This document shows positions 1-6,268 of a DNA stretch of 6,466 nt, piece by piece (the stretch's first letter is position 1; each line of letters begins with the position of its first letter). The stretch spans positions 1 to 6,466 of the forward strand of contig JANXRR010000535.1 of assembly GCA_025356795.1 (NCBI GenBank), given 5' to 3'. The DNA comes from Bacteroidia bacterium (GTDB lineage Bacteria; Bacteroidota; Bacteroidia; Cytophagales; Cyclobacteriaceae). The notes beneath the pieces were generated by a model that was given only the letters and a program-made list of their open reading frames with translations, made no database searches and was not told the DNA's origin. Position numbers and translations under genes: made by a program.

Positions 1-368
1 CCCAGCAGCAGAAGTACAAAAGCTCTTCACTTTCTCGAGACGATCAAAATGAAATCTTAAAAAGACTGAAGCATGTGATGGAGGCAGATAAGCCTTTTTT
101 GAAATCTGATTTCTCTTTGCCAGAATTAGCAAACCATCTAAAGCTAACAGTTCACCAGCTCAGCCAGGCTATTAATGATGGATTGGGAAAGAGTTTTTTT
201 GAAATGACAGCTGAATACAGAATTGAGGAGGCGAAAATTTTATTGAAAGAAAAATCAAACATTAAAGTAGAAGAGATTGCCGAAGAAGTAGGCTATAACT
301 CTAAATCATCTTTCAATACTGCGTTTAAGAAATTGACAGGAATGACACCAAGTGAGTGGAGGAATTAG
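1..368 (+). CDS. AraC-family transcriptional regulator, C-terminal part (5' end outside window)
   Basis: The frame is open from the first complete codon at position 3 to a TAG stop at 366-368, giving 121 visible residues. The GTG at 75 lies inside the conserved region, so it is not the true start. The visible part is the AraC-type DNA-binding module. A linker helix (around DDQNEILKRLKHVMEADKPF) leads into the first helix-turn-helix (LPELANHLKLTVHQLSQAIND), then the FFEMTAEYRIEEAKILL connecting helix, and the second helix-turn-helix (VEEIAEEVGYNSKSSFNTAFKKLTGMTPSEWR), which holds the family's GY..(S)..F...FKK..G.TP..(W/Y)R signature. Bacteroidota proteins with this type of linker often have an N-terminal multi-helix membrane sensor region, but that part is not visible here. 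The gene ends 70 bases before the ApbE-DUF2271 gene on the same strand, so it may control that unit; this is only positional inference. Confidence 0.93.
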   Translation, partial: QQQKYKSSSLSRDDQNEILKRLKHVMEADKPFLKSDFSLPELANHLKLTVHQLSQAINDGLGKSFFEMTAEYRIEEAKILLKEKSNIKVEEIAEEVGYNSKSSFNTAFKKLTGMTPSEWRN

Positions 369-406
369 TTTTGTCAATCATTTTTATGGAAGGCGGAATA
401 ATTTTG
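369..406 (+). promoter_or_regulatory. Candidate Bacteroidota-type promoter for the ApbE-DUF2271 / PepSY-TM unit
   Basis: TAATTTTG at 399-406 matches the Bacteroidota -7 consensus TAnnTTTG at every fixed position. A TTTG at 370-373 could be the -33 element, but the 25-base gap between them is several bases longer than usual. A transcript starting near 411-413 would have a leader of about 26 bases before the ATG at 439. No Shine-Dalgarno is obvious; the leader just before the ATG is A/T-rich, as is common in this phylum. Confidence 0.45.
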
Positions 407-413
407 CCTGTCC
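388..413 (+). terminator. Hairpin after the araC-type gene, overlapping a promoter element
   Basis: Bases 391-398 pair with 402-409 in an 8-bp stem (AGGCGGAA / TTTTGCCT, with two G-T wobbles) around a TAA triloop. With one bulged base (410), three more pairs (GGA / TCC) extend it to 388-413. It starts 20 bases past the regulator's stop codon. It lacks a clean T-run afterwards (ATTTGTC follows), so it is a weak terminator candidate. It may instead be an operator-like inverted repeat, since its loop and 3' arm contain the candidate -7 element of the next gene. Confidence 0.35.
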
Positions 414-438
414 ATTTGTCTAACTACAAATTTTATCC

Positions 439-1935
439 ATGAATAACATAATCAAAATGCTTGCGGCTTTTTCGCTTCTCTTTGTACTATCTGGTTCTGC
501 CCCAGCGGTAAAGATTTATTCTTCGAATTATGAAAATGTATTGGGAACCTCCTTTGAATTAAAAGTTGAGGCTACCTCTGAAAAACTTTCTGAAAAAGCA
601 GAGAAAATTGCACTTGCTGAAATAGATCGATTAAACAAAATACTTAGCAGCTACGATAAATTGAGTGAAGTGAGTTTGTGGCAGCAGACTCATAATATCG
701 ATGTGCCAATTTCGAAAGAACTTTTTGAAGTTCTTGCCTTGTTTGATGAATGGACAACCAGAACAAATGGAGCACTCAATGCATCCGCAGCGGTAGCAAT
801 AGCTTCTTGGAAACAAGCGGTTAAGAATAACGCAATCCCTACTCAACATGAATTGATAAGCGATGTGGCTGCCATGAATAAGAAACATTGGACCCTAAAT
901 GTTAAAGATCAAACTGCTCGGCATTTAACAACCGAACCATTACTATTGAACACATTCGTGAAAAGCTATATAATCAATAAGGCTTCCGACAAAGTGATGA
1001 GTCTTCCTGGGATAACATACGCAGTTTTGAATATTGGCGGAGACATAAAAATTGTGGGCAACCAACAAGAGCAAATAAAAATAGCGGATCCAAAAGCACA
1101 CTCAGAAAATGATCAACCGCTTGCCAGGCTTAAAGTAGGAAACAAAGCCATTGCCACAAGCGGAAATTATAGAAGAGGATTTCAGGTTGGAAAGGAATGG
1201 TACTCTCACATAGTGGATGCGCGCACTGCGCTGCCCGTGAAGGAAATAATTAGTTCAACCGTTATTGCAGATAATCCAGTTGACGCGGGCGCATTGGCTA
1301 CGGCTTTTAACATTCTAACACTGGAAGAAAGTGAACAACTTACCAAAACTATTTCTGGCATAGAATACTTAATCATCACAAAATCTGGTGAGCAGATTTC
1401 AAGCAGTGGGTGGAAAAATTTGGAAATAGAAAATAATATTGAAAAGCCAACTACTTTGCACGCTGCCATTAAAGGAGATCCTGATTTTGAATTACTAGTT
1501 GAGTTAGAACTCGCAAGTTTTGAAGGGCGATCGCATAGACCCTTCGTAGCAGTGTGGGTTGAAGATGACAACAAAGAATCTATTCGTAATGTAGCGTTGT
1601 GGTATAACAAACCAAGGTGGCTTCATGATTTGCGGAGGTGGTATAGTAAGCACGGTGATTTATTTATGCAAAACCCAACACAAACAGAATCTGTGACGGG
1701 AGCAACACGCTCGGCAGGAAAGTATACTTTGAAATGGGACGGAAAGAACAATGAAGGAAAGCAAGTAGCAGCAGGAAAATATACCATCTATCTGGAAGCA
1801 GCTCGGGAACATGGAACCTACCAACTGATCAAGAAAGAAATAGAGTGGAACAACAAAGCAACTCATATTGATTTGCCTTCAGGAGTCGAAATCGTTTCTG
1901 CTTCTCTTGATTACCGTAAAGTTCAAAAAGATTAA
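439..1935 (+). CDS. Secreted ApbE-type FAD:protein FMN transferase fused to a DUF2271 domain
   Basis: 498 residues. Residues 1-23 look like a Sec signal peptide (hydrophobic MLAAFSLLFVL, probable cleavage after SAPA). Residues about 30-330 are an ApbE domain. The family landmarks are VLGTSFELKV (34-43), a SEVSLW stretch, NIGGDI (198-203), ATSGNYRR (239-246), YSHIVDARTALPV (255-267) and the C-terminal ALATAF (285-290). ApbE enzymes split FAD and attach FMN to a Thr/Ser of exported redox proteins, using a metal. Residues about 340-490 are a DUF2271 domain, with AVWVED, ALWYNKPRWLHDLRRWY, a TGATRSAGKYTLKWDG stretch (420-435) and EAAREHGTYQL. The TGAT (420-423) resembles the ApbE acceptor motif, with T423 the predicted FMN site. 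Oddities: KSY (175-177) stands where KGY is usual, and G284 occupies the position of a metal-binding Asp (D282 is nearby). ATG 439 is chosen because it gives the signal peptide. The PepSY-TM gene follows 16 bases later. Domain calls are firm; catalytic activity is not proven. Confidence 0.9.
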   Translation: MNNIIKMLAAFSLLFVLSGSAPAVKIYSSNYENVLGTSFELKVEATSEKLSEKAEKIALAEIDRLNKILSSYDKLSEVSLWQQTHNIDVPISKELFEVLALFDEWTTRTNGALNASAAVAIASWKQAVKNNAIPTQHELISDVAAMNKKHWTLNVKDQTARHLTTEPLLLNTFVKSYIINKASDKVMSLPGITYAVLNIGGDIKIVGNQQEQIKIADPKAHSENDQPLARLKVGNKAIATSGNYRRGFQVGKEWYSHIVDARTALPVKEIISSTVIADNPVDAGALATAFNILTLEESEQLTKTISGIEYLIITKSGEQISSSGWKNLEIENNIEKPTTLHAAIKGDPDFELLVELELASFEGRSHRPFVAVWVEDDNKESIRNVALWYNKPRWLHDLRRWYSKHGDLFMQNPTQTESVTGATRSAGKYTLKWDGKNNEGKQVAAGKYTIYLEAAREHGTYQLIKKEIEWNNKATHIDLPSGVEIVSASLDYRKVQKD

Positions 1936-1951
1936 CATCGACTATTGAGAG

Positions 1952-2539
1952 ATGATTAAAAGAGACATTGCCACTTGGACCCGTTGGCTTCATATTTATT
2001 TGTCGATGTTCAGTTTTGCCTCATTGTTGTTTTTTGCTGTAACGGGTATCACCTTGAATCATCCGTATTGGTTTGTAGGCAAATCGAAATCACAAAATGT
2101 AACGTCTCAACTTAATGCGCAGTGGGTAAGAGGAACAGACACCTTGTCGATAAACAAATTGGCTATTGTTGAACACCTCAGAAAAGTATACAACATAAAA
2201 GCACCCGTTGCCAGTTTTACTTCCGATGAAAGCCAATGCACAGCGACTTTTAAAGGACCAGGTTATTCTGCAGATGTATTTATTGAAAGAGAAACCGGAA
2301 ACTATGATCTTACGATAGTTGCCCCAGGATCGATCGCCATTTTCAACGACTTGCATAAAGCACGTGACACAAAACCAACTTGGGCACTTGTAATCGATAT
2401 ATCAGCCATACTTATGATTCTGGTTTCCATAACGGGTTTTGTTATGATTTTCTATCTAAAGAAAAAAAGAGTCAGTGGGCTTTTACTTTTTGTGGCAGGC
2501 GCTCTTACTGCAGTTATTCTTTATTATGCTTTTGCTTGA
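1952..2539 (+). CDS. PepSY-associated TM-helix protein (inner-membrane, three helices)
   Basis: 195 residues. One helix at about 18-35 is followed by an outside-facing PepSY-like domain of roughly 100 residues, and then by two helices at about 144-168 and 174-194 separated by a basic KKKR loop. The recognisable family signatures are TRWLHIYLSM at the N terminus, TGITLNHPYWF after helix 1, and NDLHKARDTKPTWALVIDISA leading into helix 2. Conserved-looking histidines are H14, H37 and H135, all near membrane boundaries. Related larger PepSY-TM proteins (FoxB/FpvG type) work in ferric-siderophore reduction, but this short version has no assigned reaction. It starts 16 bases after the ApbE-DUF2271 stop, so the two are almost certainly cotranscribed and likely partners in extracytoplasmic electron transfer. 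ATG 1952 has GAGAG directly before it, too close for a standard ribosome binding site. Confidence 0.87.
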   Translation: MIKRDIATWTRWLHIYLSMFSFASLLFFAVTGITLNHPYWFVGKSKSQNVTSQLNAQWVRGTDTLSINKLAIVEHLRKVYNIKAPVASFTSDESQCTATFKGPGYSADVFIERETGNYDLTIVAPGSIAIFNDLHKARDTKPTWALVIDISAILMILVSITGFVMIFYLKKKRVSGLLLFVAGALTAVILYYAFA

Positions 2540-2672
2540 TTTGATTTAGGATTCCAACTGACCCTTTTTGGGAAACAGACCGTTCGACTTTATAAAATCG
2601 CCCTCCTACACTATAAAATCGGGCTAACTTGATGCCAAAGGCCTCGTTCCTTTGATCAAAATTAAAAACACC
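2540..2672 (+). promoter_or_regulatory. Intergenic region upstream of the acyltransferase, with a 21-base-period direct repeat
   Basis: TATAAAATCG occurs at 2591-2600 and again at 2612-2621. The match extends to 18-base units (2587-2604 and 2608-2625) that agree at 14 of 18 positions, with a period of 21 bases, two helical turns. The first unit also sits in an imperfect palindrome (CGACTTTATAAAATCG, 2585-2600). A TTTG at 2567-2570 lies 20 bases before the first TATAAAAT, so a promoter could run through the repeat, although TATAAAAT does not fit TAnnTTTG. TTTGATCAAA at 2651-2660 is a perfect 10-base palindrome close to the start codon. The arrangement suggests an operator or promoter region for the acyltransferase, but no regulator is identified. 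Confidence 0.35.
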
Positions 2673-3851
2673 ATGAACACTTCCATTGTTACCGAACAAC
2701 CACTAACCATCAACGACCAACGAAGGTACGACCTTGACTGGCTTCGTTTTATTGCCATCGCCATTCTCTTATTTTTCCACACAGGCATGTGGTTCAATAC
2801 TTGGGGCTGGCATGTAAAAAACAATGAGACGACAGTAAGTTTTCAATACTGGATGATCTGGTCTCACAACTTCCGCATGCAGTTGCTCTTGTTTATTTCC
2901 GGAGCGGGCACCTTTATGGCTCTTGGCAAAAGAACCTCTTCGCAATTTGCCGGTGAGCGTTTCAAAAGGCTTTTTATTCCGCTTTTGTTTGGCATGCTGG
3001 TGGTAGTGCCACCACAGATTTATTACGAACGAATAAATCAGTTTAGCAGCTATTGGGATTTTTATAAAACAGTATTTCAGTTCAAACCCTATCCAGAAGG
3101 CGGAAGCCTAAGCTGGCATCACCTATGGTTTATTTTATACCTATTGGTTTACTCGTTGATTACAATTCCTTTTTTGAAATTTGTTAGGTCACCAAAATCA
3201 GAGAAATTTAAAAATGTTGTTTTCAAATTGCTGTCAAGTCCTGCGGGATTACTTTTTATTCCCTCAAGTTTTATTTTGATCACACAGATTTTTTTGCGCC
3301 CCTATTTTCCCGAAGAAACTCATTCACTTTATAATGATTGGGCTTTTTTCACTTACTATTTTATCTTTTTCCTTTTGGGCATAATTTGTTATTCAAGCCA
3401 AAAACTTTGGGAAGTAATAGGTTCAAACAGAAAAGCTCTATTGGTTGCGTTAGTATTTTCGCTGATTCCGTTTTATATAGTTTACTTCCATTTCCGCGGT
3501 TTGATTGCATTGCCTTGGCCAGAAGATACGGTTGAAACGACTTTTGATGTGATAGCCATTTTTGTAAGTTGGTTTACCGTCATTACTATCATTGCTTTTG
3601 GTCAACATCATTTGAATAAACCTCATAAATGGTTATCAACTATTGGTGAAGCCTTATATCCTTTTTATATACTTCACCAATCTGTAATTATTGCTATTGG
3701 TTACTTTGTGTGCCAATTAGATTGGAGCATTGCTGCAAAGTACTGGAGCATCTGCTTTCTTACCCTTACGAGTTGTGTAGGCTTTTATCTGCTATGCATT
3801 CGGCCGTTTAACATAATGAGGCTTTTATTTGGGGTTAAGTTGAAAAAGTAG
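2673..3851 (+). CDS. Membrane acyltransferase, acyltransferase-3 / OpgC-like family
   Basis: 392 residues, strongly hydrophobic, about ten membrane helices. Family landmarks, counted from ATG 2673: RRYDLDWLRFIAIAILLFFHTG (17-38, with the conserved D20/R25 and H36), a FISGAGTFM stretch (74-82), the basic FKRLFIPLLFG (97-107), HHLWFILYLLVY (149-160) and LYPFYILHQSVI (328-339, with H335). This family moves acyl groups, such as acetyl or succinyl, from the inside of the membrane onto sugars or other exported molecules; OpgC succinylates periplasmic glucans. The acceptor here cannot be told from sequence. An in-frame TTG at 2652 would add seven residues, but ATG 2673 is preferred because the added residues are not hydrophobic or family-like and ATG is the usual start. 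The gene is 133 bases from the PepSY-TM gene and probably has its own promoter. Confidence 0.88.
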   Translation: MNTSIVTEQPLTINDQRRYDLDWLRFIAIAILLFFHTGMWFNTWGWHVKNNETTVSFQYWMIWSHNFRMQLLLFISGAGTFMALGKRTSSQFAGERFKRLFIPLLFGMLVVVPPQIYYERINQFSSYWDFYKTVFQFKPYPEGGSLSWHHLWFILYLLVYSLITIPFLKFVRSPKSEKFKNVVFKLLSSPAGLLFIPSSFILITQIFLRPYFPEETHSLYNDWAFFTYYFIFFLLGIICYSSQKLWEVIGSNRKALLVALVFSLIPFYIVYFHFRGLIALPWPEDTVETTFDVIAIFVSWFTVITIIAFGQHHLNKPHKWLSTIGEALYPFYILHQSVIIAIGYFVCQLDWSIAAKYWSICFLTLTSCVGFYLLCIRPFNIMRLLFGVKLKK

Positions 3852-3860
3852 TGAGGAACT

Positions 3861-3907
3861 GTCAGGCTGGGTTTATCGAATGTTGGTTTAGACAAGCTCA
3901 ACCTGAC
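3861..3907. repeat. Imperfect inverted repeat at a convergent gene junction; candidate bidirectional terminator or dispersed repeat
   Basis: The arm at 3861-3880 (GTCAGGCTGGGTTTATCGAA) and the reverse complement of 3888-3907 agree at 15 of 20 positions. The outer 14 bases of each arm (3861-3874 and 3894-3907) form a stem with one C-A mismatch and two G-T wobbles, around a 19-base loop. It fills most of the 61 bases between the acyltransferase stop and the DUF6326 stop, which face each other. No strong T-run follows on the plus strand. On the minus strand a short T-run (CTTTTTC) follows inside the acyltransferase's last codons. The arm sequence, of the form GTCAGG(C/T)TGAGCTTGTC, resembles short intergenic repeats I recall from Bacteroidota genomes; that resemblance is from memory. 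Confidence 0.5.
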
Positions 3908-3912
3908 ATTGT

Positions 3913-4374
3913 TCATTTTAGGTGGACCTGCTTAGGCCATTTGAATGCATACCAAACAATAAGCGATGTGAGTATGCTTTCTAATAGTGCAAAGAACACA
4001 TAAAAAGCAAGCCAAGGAGTAAGTGAAAAAACTCCTATCAACACCATAATAGCGGTGAAAAATATCCCAACACTAATATTCAACCATCTACTTAACATGG
4101 GTTTTAATGCAATGGAGAGAAACACCATTACTGCGGGAATAGCCAGTAAGACTGAGGCGCCCAATAGTTTAGTCGGGGTATCTAGCAAACTTGTGCCATT
4201 TATTAAACCTTCCGCTTTTTTTGGAACGTACAACTCAAAATAATCGCAATACAAATAACAGAGCGTTACTGATGTCCAAAGAGCAGCAAGTTTGAGTTTC
4301 ACGTTTACTTTAAAATCTTCAAAGTGGCTGGTCGTTGTATTTGCTGGGTTCATTACTTGGAGTTTGTTTAGCAT
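3913..4374 (-). CDS. DUF6326 family small membrane protein
   Basis: 153 residues with four predicted membrane helices at about 27-43, 68-90, 97-118 and 121-143, short loops and a basic C terminus. I recognise the DUF6326 pattern: KLKLAALWTSVTLCYLYCDYFELYVP in and after helix 1, LLGASVLLAIPAVMVFLSIALKP in helix 2, RWLNISVGIFFTAIM in helix 3, and LLESILTSLIVWYAFKWP at the end. No reaction or partner is established for this family to my knowledge. The ATG at 4374 is used; an alternative ATG at 4353 would drop seven residues and leave all helices intact, and neither has a clear Shine-Dalgarno. The gene lies 166 bases downstream of the amidase on the same strand and converges with the acyltransferase, so it is probably transcribed on its own. 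Confidence 0.8.
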   Translation of the reverse strand: MLNKLQVMNPANTTTSHFEDFKVNVKLKLAALWTSVTLCYLYCDYFELYVPKKAEGLINGTSLLDTPTKLLGASVLLAIPAVMVFLSIALKPMLSRWLNISVGIFFTAIMVLIGVFSLTPWLAFYVFFALLESILTSLIVWYAFKWPKQVHLK

Positions 4375-4404
4375 TGACGTTATATACCTACAATAGTTAC
4401 AAAT

Positions 4405-4440
4405 CCAACTTAAAGGTGGATCACTGCACCTTAATAGTGG
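4405..4440. repeat. Imperfect inverted repeat upstream of the DUF6326 gene
   Basis: The core arms TTAAAGGTG (4410-4418) and CACCTTAA (4427-4434) pair with a single bulged A around an 8-base loop (GATCACTG). Flanking CCA (4405-4407) and TGG (4438-4440) give imperfect 14-base arms that match at 10 positions. It lies 31-66 bases before the DUF6326 start codon and 101 bases past the amidase stop on the same strand. It could be an operator, a leader hairpin or a weak terminator for the amidase; no clear T-run follows in either direction. Confidence 0.35.
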
Positions 4441-4540
4441 GCTACTCCCAAAAAAATAGGTTTGCAGCCATGCTAGGTGAACTAAAGTTGATGTGTGGCT
4501 AACAAAATGATAGGTTTATTACTTACCACTGCGCTAATAA

Positions 4541-6205
4541 TTACTCCTTAAACAAAGGTGGAACTTTCTCCTCCCACCCAGTGGCATCTTGAATTTTTTT
4601 TGCGAATAGAACTAAATCAGCTTCTCCAAATAATTTTCCTAATAATGATATGCTTGTCGGGCTTCCCTTATCGTTAAAACCATTGGGTATAACCAAGCAA
4701 GGATTGCCCGTAAGGTTGGTTAGCAACAATTGAGAGCCACCAAAACTAGGTGTGACAATCACATCGAAATCTTTGGTTTTTTCATAATATTCTTGGATCA
4801 ATTCAGTTCGTATTCTCGAAGCATTGATGTATTCAACAGCTGGAATAAAACGGGCTGCCCTAAACGTGTTGGGCCAAGCAAACTTGCGCTGATCGGTAAG
4901 CAAACTATCGCGATTGGATCGGGTAAGCTCATCAAATGCTGCTGCAGCCTCTGCGGTAAGCATTAGCCTTACTGCACTGAGAGGAAGCTCTGTACTAATA
5001 TCCAGAGGTATAAGTTCAACGCCTAATGATTTTATTGCCTCCAGCATTTTTTGATCATTCGTTTTGGTAGGATAAGTACTTTCAAATAAATTTTGAAGGT
5101 ATCCTACTTTTAATTTTCTAATATCTGTTTTTGAATTGTAGTTGAAGGCGGCAGTGCGAGTGGAGGGATCAAGCGGGTCTATGCCTCTAATTACATTCAT
5201 CACAATTCCACAATCAAAGGCAGATCGGCAGATAGGACCAATTTTATCCATGCTCCAACTCAAGGCCATGGCACCATTTCGGCTTACGCGACCAAAGGTA
5301 GGGCGAAGGCCAGTTGCACCGCATCGTGTGGAGGGCGAAACTATTGAACCTAGTGTTTCTGTGCCAATGGCAAAGGCCACAAGCCCGGCAACAGTAGAGG
5401 AAGCAGAGCCAGCAGAGGAGCCACTCGAACCCTGCTTTAAATCCCAAGGATTTTTAGTAACACCGCCATACCAAATGTCGCCCATAGCAAGCGCTCCCAA
5501 TGTTAATTTACCGAGCAGCACTGCCCCTGCATCTTCCAATTTTTTTATAATGGTTGCAGTTTTATCAAGCACTTGGCCTCGGTAGGGGGCAGCACCCCAT
5601 GTGGTCTCAATTCCCTCCACGGAAAGAAGATCTTTAATCCCGTAAGGAATTCCGTGTAAGGGGCCTCTATATTTGCCGTTTGCAATTTCATCGTCAGCCC
5701 GCTTAGCCTGTTTAAGGGCTGAATCTTCCATCACCGTAATAATACATTGAAGGGTATCTCCATATTTTTTAATTCGGCTTAAATAAAGTTTTGTTAATTG
5801 AGTAGACGTTACCTTTTTAGTTTTTAACAAAACAGCAAGCTTGTAAACAGGATAGAAGGCAATATCATTTATATTTTCGGGCATTTTCACCTCGGTTGCC
5901 AAGCCCCAATCAATATCTTTTTGATGTGTTTCAATAGTGAAAGCCGCAGGGATTGGATCAAATACTAATGACATGCCCACGCTATTTTTTAATTTGTACC
6001 TGTGGATATCCTGAAACGATTTTTGATAGTCTTGTAGATTGGAAAGCAAAGAGTCGCGCTCAGTTTTGGTGAAAGAAAGATCGTAATAAGGCTCAATATC
6101 TTCCGTTGGAAATTTATTTTGAGCATGCATAAATGAGGAAATGCATAGCAGCGAAACATATAGAACTGTATTACGAGCTTTGTCTTTTGTTAATTTACAT
6201 TTCAT
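4541..6205 (-). CDS. Secreted amidase-signature family hydrolase
   Basis: 554 residues. Residues 1-28 are a Sec signal peptide: basic start, hydrophobic TVLYVSLLCISSF, then MHAQ with probable cleavage after A28. Residues about 30-115 form an N-terminal extension without a recognised domain. The amidase-signature domain runs from about 117 to 545. The Ser-cisSer-Lys triad is visible by spacing against FAAH: K191 in GIPYGIKD, S263 in GSSGSSAG, and nucleophile S287 in GTETLGSIVSPS. Also present are GPLHGIPYGIKD (181-192), NPWDLKQGSSGSSAG (252-266) and GLRPTFGRVSRNGAMALSWSMDKIGPICRS (299-328). The family cleaves amide bonds in many small molecules. GatA of tRNA-dependent amidation is a relative, but export argues against that role. 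Substrate is unknown; an extracellular or periplasmic amide or peptide is likely. The ATG at 6205 is fixed by the signal peptide. The gene diverges from a DinB-family gene 63 bases away. Confidence 0.9.
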   Translation of the reverse strand: MKCKLTKDKARNTVLYVSLLCISSFMHAQNKFPTEDIEPYYDLSFTKTERDSLLSNLQDYQKSFQDIHRYKLKNSVGMSLVFDPIPAAFTIETHQKDIDWGLATEVKMPENINDIAFYPVYKLAVLLKTKKVTSTQLTKLYLSRIKKYGDTLQCIITVMEDSALKQAKRADDEIANGKYRGPLHGIPYGIKDLLSVEGIETTWGAAPYRGQVLDKTATIIKKLEDAGAVLLGKLTLGALAMGDIWYGGVTKNPWDLKQGSSGSSAGSASSTVAGLVAFAIGTETLGSIVSPSTRCGATGLRPTFGRVSRNGAMALSWSMDKIGPICRSAFDCGIVMNVIRGIDPLDPSTRTAAFNYNSKTDIRKLKVGYLQNLFESTYPTKTNDQKMLEAIKSLGVELIPLDISTELPLSAVRLMLTAEAAAAFDELTRSNRDSLLTDQRKFAWPNTFRAARFIPAVEYINASRIRTELIQEYYEKTKDFDVIVTPSFGGSQLLLTNLTGNPCLVIPNGFNDKGSPTSISLLGKLFGEADLVLFAKKIQDATGWEEKVPPLFKE

Positions 6206-6268
6206 AATTTTGTTTCTGGAATAAAAACTATTTATCTCAACTAATGTTTAAAAAACTGTTTAAAAGTA
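6206..6268. promoter_or_regulatory. Short divergent intergenic region serving the amidase and DinB-family genes
   Basis: The 63 bases between the two start codons must hold promoters for both directions unless one overlaps a gene. On the minus strand, TAGTTTTA (6223-6230) misses the TAnnTTTG consensus only at the last base and sits 17 bases before the amidase ATG. On the plus strand, TTTG at 6209-6212 and TATTTATC at 6229-6236 are a poor -33/-7 pair for the DinB-family gene. The two candidates overlap at 6229-6230. Neither is strong. Confidence 0.3.

Noticed and set aside
1206..1610. 134-codon open frame on the minus strand inside the ApbE-DUF2271 gene
   Set aside because: It is antisense to well-conserved coding sequence, has no recognisable motif, and is explained by codon composition of the real gene.
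2652..2672. TTG start seven codons upstream for the acyltransferase
   Set aside because: The added residues are not family-like, TTG is a rare start, and the codon lies in the TTTGATCAAA palindrome; ATG 2673 is the simpler start.
4451..4456. A-run that reads as a T-run on the minus strand, considered as an amidase terminator
   Set aside because: No stable stem lies directly before it on the minus strand, so an intrinsic terminator is not supported.
4470..4502. Ten-codon ATG frame in the amidase-DUF6326 spacer
   Set aside because: It is too short, has no ribosome binding site and no recognisable product.
4456..4517. Two copies of ATAGGTTT in the amidase-DUF6326 spacer
   Set aside because: An 8-base match in AT-rich DNA is expected by chance, and the flanks do not agree.
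5142..5585. 147-codon open frame on the plus strand inside the amidase gene
   Set aside because: It is antisense to the conserved catalytic core of the amidase, starts and ends inside it, and its low-complexity Pro/Ala/Ser-rich product matches no family.
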